A DNA stretch of 64,000 nt from Flavipsychrobacter sp. (lineage in GTDB: Bacteria > Bacteroidota > Bacteroidia > Chitinophagales > Chitinophagaceae), in the NCBI GenBank assembly GCA_016786615.1, contig JAEUVX010000010.1, positions 124,001-188,000 of the forward strand, written 5' to 3'. Under the pieces are notes generated by a model. That model searched no databases. It was not told the origin of the DNA and was given only the letters and a program-made list of their open reading frames with translations. The stretch's first letter is position 1. The number at the start of each line of letters is the position of its first letter. Of this stretch, positions 35,035 through 41,765 are shown one piece after another. The translations under genes and the position numbers were made by a program.

Positions 35035-35420
35035 TTGTTTTGCAGATTCATGTTATAAAGAATAGCTGCGGGGTTTTCGTAGTTGTCGCTCTGGTCTTCG
35101 TGTGTTTCGTCCAGGCATTTAAAATCTTTTTCTAACAGAAGGTACAGTTTTTTTCCGTCACCGAGGTCCATGTTATGCTCATAACCCACTTTTTCGGTAC
35201 GTGCCCATTCATCTGCTTTTGCAGCAGGCATAAATATGGTAAGTGTGCTATCGGTAAAGGTAGCATACATATTATCGGCATTGCTGCGCTGCATGGCATA
35301 CGTAAGTGTTGCCGTACCAAATTCCGTTGTCTCTTCCACAAGCCCTGTTTCGGCAAATTTATCCATGTCACTTTTGGTGACACGCATCCGTACAGAGTTG
35401 CCTTTTATTCTCATTTTCAT
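35031..35420 (-). CDS. Conserved small protein of the fdhD-ydeP operon (DUF7009-like)
   Basis: 129 residues, soluble, no signal peptide. It begins MKMRIKGNSVRMRVTKSDMDKF, a run of beta-strands suggesting binding rather than catalysis, and contains LTIFMPAAKADEWA and LLLEKDFKCLD. I recall a small family found next to fdhD in Bacteroidota (DUF7009), but the name is from memory. Four-base overlaps on both sides (ATGA) show tight translational coupling with FdhD and the YdeP-type enzyme, so a role in maturation or cofactor insertion is likely. Confidence 0.8.
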   Translation of the reverse strand: MKMRIKGNSVRMRVTKSDMDKFAETGLVEETTEFGTATLTYAMQRSNADNMYATFTDSTLTIFMPAAKADEWARTEKVGYEHNMDLGDGKKLYLLLEKDFKCLDETHEDQSDNYENPAAILYNMNLQNK

Positions 35421-36238
35421 ATAGTAACTCTTTGATTGCCAGTATAAATATTAAAGCGTTCGCCACGCAAAAAACCGATGAGCGTCATGCCAAACTCTGC
35501 AGCCGTTTGTGCTGCAAGGCTCGATGGTGCGCCTACTGCCGTCACTATTTTAATGCCTGCCATAGCCGCCTTCTGTATCAGCTCGAAGCTGGCACGCCCG
35601 CTGAGCAGCAGTATATGTTTATCGAGTGGTACTATGTTTTGTTCCAGTGCTGCACCTATCAGTTTGTCCAGCGCATTGTGCCTGCCCACATCTTCGCGTA
35701 GTAAAATTAAATTACCTGCTTCATCAAACAAAGCAGAAGCATGCAGCCCGCCTGTAGTATCAAACACTGCCTGTTGCTTGCGCAGCATATCGGGTAGCTT
35801 GTAGATAAGGGTAGATGACACCTGTAGGGTATCTGCACCGCCTGCCACATCGCACACCGTCTTTATAGCATTGATAGACGACTTGCCGCACACACCACAA
35901 CTGGATGTAGTATAAAAATGCCTTTCCAGCTTGGCAAGGTCCAGTTCCACATCTTCCTTAAGCACTACCTGCACTATATTATCGGGGATGGTAAAAGCGC
36001 CCTTAACATCGCTGTATTGTTTGATAATGCCCTCGGTAAACAGAAAGCCTATTGCCAGTTCGGTATCGGCACCGGGGGTGCGCATGGTTACCGAGAGGCT
36101 TTTCTGAATACGTGCATCTGCCTTGCCGTAGTTGATGCGTATCTCCAATGGTTCTTCTGTTGCCAGTACATCATCTACGTCGGCAACCGTATCGGCAGTT
36201 ACCTTTTTGATGGCTATATGCGAGACAGCTACATTCAT
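35417..36238 (-). CDS. fdhD: FdhD sulfurtransferase, formate dehydrogenase accessory protein
   Basis: 273 residues. FdhD passes sulfur from a cysteine desulfurase to molybdenum in formate-dehydrogenase-type enzymes. The essential pair C114-GV-C117 (SSCGVCG) is present, with the RTPGADTELAIGFLFTEGI segment at 53-72, REDVGRHNALDKLIG and LSGRASFELIQKAAMAGI in the C-terminal domain. First gene of the operon. Its likely sulfur source could be the desulfurase at 14484-15617 (inference). Upstream of the ATG lies the largest phased repeat array of the window. Confidence 0.96.
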   Translation of the reverse strand: MNVAVSHIAIKKVTADTVADVDDVLATEEPLEIRINYGKADARIQKSLSVTMRTPGADTELAIGFLFTEGIIKQYSDVKGAFTIPDNIVQVVLKEDVELDLAKLERHFYTTSSCGVCGKSSINAIKTVCDVAGGADTLQVSSTLIYKLPDMLRKQQAVFDTTGGLHASALFDEAGNLILLREDVGRHNALDKLIGAALEQNIVPLDKHILLLSGRASFELIQKAAMAGIKIVTAVGAPSSLAAQTAAEFGMTLIGFLRGERFNIYTGNQRVTI

Positions 36239-36257
36239 TACTACGAATTTACGATGT

Positions 36258-36476
36258 TTAGTTGATAGGTTGACCGGTTGATTAGGGTGTTCGACTGTTC
36301 AGGGGTGTCCCATTTGTCCCACTGTCCCACTGTCCCATTTGGGACAGTGGGACAAAAACAGGGGTTTAATGTATTATAAGTTTTTAGTGTTCATGTTCCG
36401 AACAGTGAACACCTGAACAGTTTCTAAGATTCTCATTTTCTAGAATTCTAGAATTCCAAGATTCTAGAAAGTTGGA
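36258..36476. repeat. Composite 8-bp-phased inverted word array between fdhD and the MORN/TonB gene
   Basis: Words start every 8 bp. GTTGAT-type at 36261, 36269 and 36277. GTTC at 36289 and 36297. GTCCC at 36307, 36316, 36324 and 36332, then inverted GGGAC at 36341 and 36349, making a perfect 15-bp stem with a two-base loop. GTTC at 36389 and 36395 is followed by GAAC at 36400, 36407 and 36415. TTC at 36438, 36446, 36454 and 36462 forms TTCTAGAA units. Both flanking genes point away from this region, so these hairpins are not terminators. Confidence 0.9.
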
Positions 36477-36604
36477 ATAGTGTGTTTTTTGATAACAATT
36501 ATGAAGTGAATAGAAAATAAGAACATTGTCAGATTAATTGTTGTAGTATCCCTTATTTATTCAATACTTAATATATTTTCACACCATTTTTTGAAATTGA
36601 GACT

Positions 36605-37867
36605 ATGTTAAGAAGTACCCTATTAATAACATTAACTATAATAAGTAATGTTATATACGCACAAACTGCTGTTAAAATTGATACTATTTATTATGATATT
36701 AAATGGAAAATAGTTCCTGAAAAAGATAAAGCAGTTTATTACCGAATAGCAGAGAAACTAGCCGATAAAAACTATAAAGTAACTGATTACTTTATGGATG
36801 GACTATTGCAAATGACTGGTACTGTTACTGACCCGCTATGTGATGGTGATGATTGTGATAATGGACCTTTTGTATACTATTTTAATAATGGTGTAATAGA
36901 GTGTGCGGGTAATTCTGTAGCAGGAAACCGAGTTGGTAATTGGAATTGTAATTATATAAATGGCAAAAAATCAAGCAATACGAATTACAAAAATGGATTG
37001 TTGGATGGTAAGGCAATATTTTATGATTCCCTGACAGGTAGAAAAGAATCTGAAGGCATACATGTTGCAGATGAAAAACATGGTAAATGGCATTACTATG
37101 ATACGAATGGAAAAGTGTCGAGAATTGTTGAATATAATAATGGGAATTATCATGGTAAGTGTATTGTTTATAACACAAATACAGGTTATCCAATAGCTGA
37201 AGGTGTATTTAAAGATGATAATAAAGAAGGTAAATGGACTTATTATTATAATAAGCCTGATAAGAAAATTAGCCTCATTGAAAATTATAAAAAGGGCTTA
37301 TTGGATGGAGAGGCTATAAAGTATGATTCTATAGGGAATGAATTACTACATTCTAATTATAAAGATAATCTGAAGTCTGGTGCATGGAAATATTATTATT
37401 ATGGTTCCGATAAAGTATGGTTGTCATACTACTTTACAAAAGATTCTCTCGATAAAGAATTGATATCATTCTATCCGTCAGGGAAATTAAAAAGAAAAGA
37501 AGTATATGATAATGGTAAGATTCTATCATCTAAATGCTATGCTGAAAATGGTGACGAAATGGAGTATTACCCGATATTAACCGGTGCGCAATTTGAAGGA
37601 GATGTAATGACTTATGTTGGCAATACATTGGTGTACCCTAAAGATGCTAAGCAGCAAAAGATAGAAGGTAAGGTTTTGGTGAGTTTTGCAGTTAATGAAA
37701 GTGGTATTGTAGAAGAGCCTAAGGTTATTAAAAGTGTTTCTAAATCATTAGATGCCGAAGCATTGAGAATAGTTGAACAAATGCCTCCGTGGCAGCCTGC
37801 CCGTATTGATGGGCAACCCTATAAAAGTGTGCAAGAGCTACCAGTAGTTTTTTGGATACAGGACTAA
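36605..37867 (+). CDS. MORN-repeat protein with C-terminal TonB domain
   Basis: 420 residues, signal peptide to about YAQ at residue 20. Residues 85-320 hold about eight MORN-like (YwqK-type) repeats with the pattern DGKaxxYxxxGxxxxxxxYxxGxxxGxW. The last 90 residues (YPKDAKQQKIEGKVLVSFAVNESG, LDAEALRIVEQMPPWQPARIDG) are a TonB C-terminal domain. Such MORN-TonB fusions are common in Bacteroidota, and their partners are unknown; the domain may link an exported repeat scaffold to the envelope. The gene is clearly more AT-rich than its neighbours and is bounded on both sides by phased repeat arrays, hinting at transfer or relaxed selection. Confidence 0.88.
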   Translation: MLRSTLLITLTIISNVIYAQTAVKIDTIYYDIKWKIVPEKDKAVYYRIAEKLADKNYKVTDYFMDGLLQMTGTVTDPLCDGDDCDNGPFVYYFNNGVIECAGNSVAGNRVGNWNCNYINGKKSSNTNYKNGLLDGKAIFYDSLTGRKESEGIHVADEKHGKWHYYDTNGKVSRIVEYNNGNYHGKCIVYNTNTGYPIAEGVFKDDNKEGKWTYYYNKPDKKISLIENYKKGLLDGEAIKYDSIGNELLHSNYKDNLKSGAWKYYYYGSDKVWLSYYFTKDSLDKELISFYPSGKLKRKEVYDNGKILSSKCYAENGDEMEYYPILTGAQFEGDVMTYVGNTLVYPKDAKQQKIEGKVLVSFAVNESGIVEEPKVIKSVSKSLDAEALRIVEQMPPWQPARIDGQPYKSVQELPVVFWIQD

Positions 37868-37874
37868 GTCAAAA

Positions 37875-37970
37875 TATTCTCAATTCCAGAATTCTAGAAA
37901 GTTAGAATCTTGGAATTTTCTGGAATTTGTTCGGGTGTTCAGGTGTTCGGAATCCGAACAGGTGAACAGT
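37875..37970. repeat. 8-bp-phased inverted word array after the MORN/TonB gene (TTCTAGAA and GTTCAG types)
   Basis: TTC at 37877, 37884 and 37892; GAA at 37897, 37905, 37913 and 37923. GTTC follows at 37929, 37937 and 37945, with inverted GAAC at 37956 and 37964, closing a near-perfect hairpin centred near 37952. The word types are the same two that occur in the array on the other side of the MORN gene (36389-36476), but in the opposite order. Confidence 0.9.
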
Positions 37971-38007
37971 CTACGCGAGACCAGATTATTCAGCTACGCT
38001 CCATGAG

Positions 38008-38040
38008 AAAAGTTGCTTCGTGCCTCGCAATGACGCGATT
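38008..38040. repeat. Fragment of a dispersed TTGC...TCGCAATGACG-type repeat
   Basis: The bases around TTGCTTCGTGCCTCGCAA then TGACG resemble the CGTCATTGCGAGG...GAAGCAAT element that recurs between genes in many unrelated bacterial genomes. Only one partial copy is visible here, sandwiched between two phased arrays. The assignment rests on memory of that motif. Confidence 0.5.
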
Positions 38041-38048
38041 ACGTGTTT

Positions 38049-38163
38049 TTGTCCCACTGTCCCACTGTCCCAAATGGGACACTTGGACAGTGGGACACTT
38101 GGGACACTCCTGAACACAAACTGTCCCGCTGTACGAACTCGTACACCTGTACACTCGTACACC
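38049..38163. repeat. 8-bp-phased inverted word array (GTCCCACT type then GTACAC type)
   Basis: GTCCC at 38051, 38059 and 38067; inverted GGGAC at 38076, 38092 and 38101, with a degenerate GGAC at 38085. Then GAAC at 38112, GTCCC at 38123, and GTAC at 38131, 38141, 38149 and 38157. Within one array the core changes from GTCCC to GTAC without losing the 8-bp step. The first half is nearly identical to 36307-36353. Confidence 0.9.
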
Positions 38164-38238
38164 CCGATATCATTTAAAGATAGCAGTTGTAATAGACGTA
38201 CCTTTAATAAGCAGTTATTAAACAAGCTGTGCAACATC

Positions 38239-38430
38239 ATGTTTACACCCAAGCATATACCCGAAGTGCCACAGCAACCCCACGAACCATTACAACAGCC
38301 TAATGAACCGTCACAACAACCTTCTCCGCCGGAGATAGTACCTAATACAGAACCGCAACAAGTGCCCGGCAAGCCCGAAATGCCTCCTGCACCTGCGCCA
38401 ACCAATCCACCAAACCCCGGTGGTATTTAG
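38239..38430 (+). CDS. Short proline/glutamine-rich protein (tentative)
   Basis: 63 residues from ATG 38239, starting MFTPKHIPEVPQQPHEP. About one third is proline, with repeated QQP/EP units and a C-terminal PTNPPNPGGI. No signal peptide or membrane segment. A longer in-frame extension to 38020 would translate the phased repeat array and is rejected. A weak -7-like TACCTTTA lies near 38198. Sequences of this kind act as spacers or ligands of SH3-like domains, but there is no family match and the reading could be fortuitous. Confidence 0.45.
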   Translation: MFTPKHIPEVPQQPHEPLQQPNEPSQQPSPPEIVPNTEPQQVPGKPEMPPAPAPTNPPNPGGI

Positions 38431-38453
38431 TATAGTGTTTGCCATATAGCAAA

Positions 38454-38556
38454 CTGTTCAGGTGTTCGAACACTGAACATAATGTAATATTGTTATTGAA
38501 ATTGTCCGACTGTCCCAAATGGGACACTTGGACACTTGGGACACCCTGAACACCTA
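38454..38556. repeat. 8-bp-phased inverted word array (GTTCAG and GTCCC types)
   Basis: GTTC at 38456 and 38464, inverted GAAC at 38468 and 38475. Then GTCC at 38504 and 38512, inverted GGGAC/GGAC at 38521, 38530 and 38538, and GAAC at 38548. The order GTTC block then GTCCC block repeats that of 36289-36353. Confidence 0.88.
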
Positions 38557-38631
38557 CAGGATTTTTTTCTTTCCCTGTACTTTGATAATCAGCAACTTAT
38601 ACTACTGCAAGAATATTTTATCAAAAATTAT

Positions 38632-38679
38632 TTTGTGCAATCAATTGGTTGCGCTTATATTTGCAACTGAACGGTTGCG
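38632..38679 (+). promoter_or_regulatory. ArsR-SRPBCC operon promoter with inverted-repeat operator
   Basis: -33 TTTG (38632-38635), 20-base spacer, -7 TATATTTG (38656-38663). Immediately after it an inverted repeat GCAAC-TGAACG-GTTGC (38663-38667 and 38674-38678) covers the transcription start, and GGTTGCG also occurs in the spacer at 38647-38653. This fits autorepression by the ArsR protein encoded next. Confidence 0.65.
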
Positions 38680-38710
38680 GAATGTATTAAATACCCATAC
38701 CGTATAGTAT

Positions 38711-39031
38711 ATGAGAAGAGATGTTTTTCAGGCAATAGCAGACCCCACACGCAGGGCCATCATAGCACTGATAGCCATGCAGGCAATGACGCCCAATTCG
38801 CTGGCAGAACATTTCCACACATCGAGGCAGGCAATATCCAAACACTTGCAGATACTGGTGGAGTGCGAGGTAGCCATACCCAAACAGCAGGGCAGGGAAA
38901 TATATTATGAAATAGAAATGAAGAAGATGAAAGAAATAGACAAGTGGCTGGAACAGTTTCGCAAAATATGGGAAGACAGGTTCAACCAGCTTGACGAAGT
39001 ATTAATAACCTTAAAAAAACATAAACGATGA
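38711..39031 (+). CDS. ArsR-family winged-helix repressor
   Basis: 106 residues. Begins [21 protein letters not shown], the usual opening of the ArsR subgroup paired with SRPBCC proteins, with the recognition helix in [20 protein letters not shown] and the wing [11 protein letters not shown]. There is no metal-binding ELCVC motif, so it probably does not sense metals. Its stop overlaps the next start by four bases (ATGA). Likely represses its own operon through the inverted repeat over the promoter. Confidence 0.93.
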   Translation: MRRDVFQAIADPTRRAIIALIAMQAMTPNSLAEHFHTSRQAISKHLQILVECEVAIPKQQGREIYYEIEMKKMKEIDKWLEQFRKIWEDRFNQLDEVLITLKKHKR

Positions 39032-39531
39032 AAAGCAGCCTATTAATGGATTTTGTGGTGAACAAAGAAAACAAAACCATCACAGTAAAAAGAGCATTCG
39101 CAGCCGAGCGTCCGCTTGTTTGGGATGCCTTTACAAAACCTGAAATACTGGACCAATGGTGGGCACCCAAGCCGTGGATGAATAAAACCAAATCGATGGA
39201 TTTCAGGGCAGGTGGCAGCTGGCTGTATGCAATGGTAAGCCCCGAGGGCGAATCGCATTGGTGCATACTCAACTACATCAGCATCGAACCTCAAAACGGC
39301 TATACCGCAACAGACGCTTTTGTAAATGCCGAAGGCGTTGTCAATAAAGAGATGCCGCAGGCTACATGGAAGAGCAATTTCAGCAGTACGGATGATGGTA
39401 CACTGGTGGTATTTGATATATCTTACGACGACTTGTCGCAACTGGAAGCTACCATCAATATGGGCTTTAAAGAAGGATTTACAATGACACTGAACAGCCT
39501 CGATACATTATTGGAAACACTCAAAAAATAA
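39028..39531 (+). CDS. SRPBCC/AHSA1-domain protein
   Basis: 167 residues. START-like hydrophobic-cavity fold of the AHSA1 type: [30 protein letters not shown] at about residues 18-47, then [17 protein letters not shown], and the C-terminal helix [21 protein letters not shown]. These proteins bind hydrophobic small molecules or, in AHSA1, Hsp90; the bacterial role is unknown. It is coupled to the ArsR gene, and its product may provide the inducer-related function. Confidence 0.93.
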   Translation: MKSSLLMDFVVNKENKTITVKRAFAAERPLVWDAFTKPEILDQWWAPKPWMNKTKSMDFRAGGSWLYAMVSPEGESHWCILNYISIEPQNGYTATDAFVNAEGVVNKEMPQATWKSNFSSTDDGTLVVFDISYDDLSQLEATINMGFKEGFTMTLNSLDTLLETLKK

Positions 39532-39541
39532 TACTTAGAAC

Positions 39542-39970
39542 ATGGAAAATCAGGCAGTAAAAGTTACAATCAATGCTACGGTAAACGCTCCTGTAGCCAA
39601 AGTATGGGAAAACTGGACTACACCCGCAGACATTATGCAGTGGAACAATGCATCGCCCGACTGGCATACACCACGTGCGGAAAATGATTTGAGAAAAGGT
39701 GGTTCATTTCTATCGAGGATGGAAGCTAAAGACGGTAGTTTCGGTTTCGATTTCACCGGTATCTACGATGAGGTGATAACCAACAAGCATATAGCATACA
39801 CCATGCCCGATGGCAGAAAGGTAAAGATTGACTTTACAGACAATGGCGACAGTACGGGCATACAGTCGGTATTTGATGCGGAAACAGAAAACCCCGTAGA
39901 TATGCAGCGCGATGGCTGGCAGGCAATACTGAACAATTTTAAACAGTACACAGAAAACACAGCGGGGTAA
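39542..39970 (+). CDS. SRPBCC/AHSA1-domain protein, second copy
   Basis: 142 residues. Same fold as the preceding gene: VTINATVNAPVAKVWENWTTPADIMQWNNASPDW at the N-terminus, GGSFLSRMEAKDGSFGFDFTGIYDEV in the middle, and a C-terminal helix with GWQAILNNFKQY. It follows the first copy by 10 bases and is clearly related but diverged. A terminator follows. Confidence 0.93.
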   Translation: MENQAVKVTINATVNAPVAKVWENWTTPADIMQWNNASPDWHTPRAENDLRKGGSFLSRMEAKDGSFGFDFTGIYDEVITNKHIAYTMPDGRKVKIDFTDNGDSTGIQSVFDAETENPVDMQRDGWQAILNNFKQYTENTAG

Positions 39971-39992
39971 TAGTATTACAACCAACAGTATT

Positions 39993-40026
39993 AAGCCACT
40001 TGAAAAGAGTGGCTTTTCTTTTTTCT
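39993..40026 (+). terminator. Terminator of the ArsR-SRPBCC operon
   Basis: AAGCCACT / AGTGGCTT (39993-40000 with 40008-40015) and a TTTTCTTTTTT tail. Confidence 0.85.
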
Positions 40027-40070
40027 GCTGCTGACATAGGGCTGTCATTAAGTAGTTTTATTTTTACAGC

Positions 40071-40652
40071 ATGGCTACAACAGAAATAGAAACCTTTTGC
40101 CCGGCAAGTGTAAAGGATTGGAGGCAGTGGCTGAAGAAATACCATAGCAAGAAGCAGTGTATATGGCTTATTTGCTACAAGAAAGAAACGGGTAAGCCGA
40201 CGCTTAGCTGGAGCGATGCTGTTGACCAGGCACTATGCTACGGGTGGATAGATGGTACACGAAAGTCTGTAGACCATGAAAGCTTCATGCAGTATTTCAG
40301 CAGGCGGAAGCCAAACAGTATGTGGTCGAAGATAAATAAGAACAAAGTGGAAAAGCTGATAGCAGATGGGCAGATGACACAGGCAGGGCTGAATGCTATT
40401 GAGATTGCCAAAGAAAATGGTAGCTGGACAATACTGGATGATGTAGAAGAATTGGTAATACCTAAAGACCTTGAAAATGCATTTAAAACACAACCCGGTT
40501 CAAAACCTTATTTCATGAGCCTAAGCAAATCTGTAAAGAAGATGATACTGCATTGGGTAACTGTTGCCAAACGGCCTGAAACAAGGGAAAAACGCATAAC
40601 AGAAGTAGTAACACTTGCCGCAAAGCAACAAAGGCATCAGCGGTTTATGTAA
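40071..40652 (+). CDS. YdeI/OmdA-family protein
   Basis: 193 residues. YdeI/OmpD-associated family: WRQWLKKYHSKKQCIWLICYKKETGKPTLSWSDAVDQALCYGWIDG at the N-terminus, the RRKPNSMWSKINKNKVEKLIADGQMTQAG segment and a C-terminal helical region (KRPETREKRITEVVTLAAKQQR). Family members are linked to stress or bacteriocin tolerance in a few bacteria, but the mechanism is unknown. Probably monocistronic and convergent with mobA. Confidence 0.9.
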   Translation: MATTEIETFCPASVKDWRQWLKKYHSKKQCIWLICYKKETGKPTLSWSDAVDQALCYGWIDGTRKSVDHESFMQYFSRRKPNSMWSKINKNKVEKLIADGQMTQAGLNAIEIAKENGSWTILDDVEELVIPKDLENAFKTQPGSKPYFMSLSKSVKKMILHWVTVAKRPETREKRITEVVTLAAKQQRHQRFM

Positions 40653-40683
40653 CTGCTATGTGTGAACATAGGTAATACATCAG

Positions 40684-41271
40684 CTAATATCGCTGCGATA
40701 GCTTAACCAATGCTTCCATATAGCCCATACGGGTATCAACACTTTGCAGTATAGCATTGTCTTCGGGTATTATCTTCTGCGCATTGGCTTGCCTCAATAT
40801 CCATTGCAGGGAGTACTGCCCGATGTCGTGTTGCGCCAGCATGATGTCGCGAATATCGGGTGTATAGATGCCCAGCAGCGGTTCGTACACATTGGCCTCG
40901 TCATTGAAGTAAACAGTGGTTTTACCATTATATTCTATGGACAGTTTGTGTATGTTGTGCGCACGTATATAGGGATAATCGCAACCCACAACCAGGAAAC
41001 TATCGTCGGGGTAATGCCTGTATGCAGATAATAAAGCAGCCATCGGGCCAATGTGCCTGTAGGCATTTGCATCTACAATAGTAGGGTAGGTATCGCCTAT
41101 TTCCGAAGCCTGTTCGTTGTTGCAGGAAATGAATACTTCTTCGCATAGTGGTTGCAGCATCCTGTACAGCCATTCCCGTTGCGGAACGTCGTGATATTGC
41201 AACTGGCTCTTATCCATGCCCATACGTGTGCTTTGTCCGCCGCACACTACGAGGCCGTGTAATACACTCAT
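40684..41271 (-). CDS. mobA: MobA-like molybdenum cofactor guanylyltransferase
   Basis: 195 residues. Nucleotidyltransferase with the signature GGQSTRMGMDKSQL at about 11-24, a DANAYRHIGPMAALLSAY loop and VVGCDYPYI for metal binding. MobA attaches GMP to molybdopterin to make Mo-MGD, which the YdeP-type enzyme at 32707-35034 needs. Its start overlaps the stop of the P-loop NTPase gene by four bases. No other moa/moe genes occur in the window. A molybdopterin-cytidylyl activity cannot be excluded. Confidence 0.9.
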   Translation of the reverse strand: MSVLHGLVVCGGQSTRMGMDKSQLQYHDVPQREWLYRMLQPLCEEVFISCNNEQASEIGDTYPTIVDANAYRHIGPMAALLSAYRHYPDDSFLVVGCDYPYIRAHNIHKLSIEYNGKTTVYFNDEANVYEPLLGIYTPDIRDIMLAQHDIGQYSLQWILRQANAQKIIPEDNAILQSVDTRMGYMEALVKLSQRY

Positions 41272-41765
41272 TCAAAAAAAGATTTATTGAGTACAGGTGC
41301 GTTTTCTATTTTGTAATGAACCCTTGCTTCATCAAGCAGGTAATCGCGTATTACTAAGAGGAGTTTGCTTTGAGGTGCCTTATCGGCTTTATACAAAGAT
41401 ATAATTTTTGAGATAACAGGTTCAAGTCCCGCATTTTGTTTCATTTCCAGCAGTCCTACCTCATCTACCACTACCCAATCTACAGGCATTTCAGTGCTTT
41501 TCAGCAGTAGCTGCTGTGCCAGGTGGAAGCCTGCTTTGCTGAAGCGAAATTTACCAATCATTATCAGGTCGTTCACTGGGTGGCTGGCTCGTACCTGCAA
41601 CGGGTGATATGTTTTATGAGCTACATCATACAGCATCCGCCATTTGTCAACATCGGGGGTAAGGATGCCCGCAGCACTGGGTGTTCGTTCCAGCCAGTTC
41701 ATCAACAAGGTGGTTTTGCCGCTATGTATGGGCTGGCTCAGTATGCAGATGTTGTTATTCGTCAT
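41268..41765 (-). CDS. THEP1-like P-loop nucleoside triphosphatase
   Basis: 165 residues. Walker A QPIHSGKTTLL at about 10-20 and Walker B DWVVVDEVGLLEM at about 100-112, in a small single-domain P-loop protein that resembles the THEP1 NTPase family (PF03266). It lies in the overlapping chain membrane protein - NTPase - mobA (11- and 4-base overlaps). In that position it could play the part of MobB, the P-loop partner of MobA in many bacteria (inference). No helicase or kinase domains. Confidence 0.85.
   Translation of the reverse strand: MTNNNICILSQPIHSGKTTLLMNWLERTPSAAGILTPDVDKWRMLYDVAHKTYHPLQVRASHPVNDLIMIGKFRFSKAGFHLAQQLLLKSTEMPVDWVVVDEVGLLEMKQNAGLEPVISKIISLYKADKAPQSKLLLVIRDYLLDEARVHYKIENAPVLNKSFFE

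Noticed and set aside
38020-38238. N-terminal extension of the proline-rich protein
   Set aside because: It would translate the phased repeat array.
36258-38556. Phased word arrays as CRISPR or as rho-independent terminators
   Set aside because: There are no repeats of CRISPR size with unique spacers and no cas genes. The hairpins lack T runs, and the block at 36258-36476 lies between the 5' ends of divergent genes.
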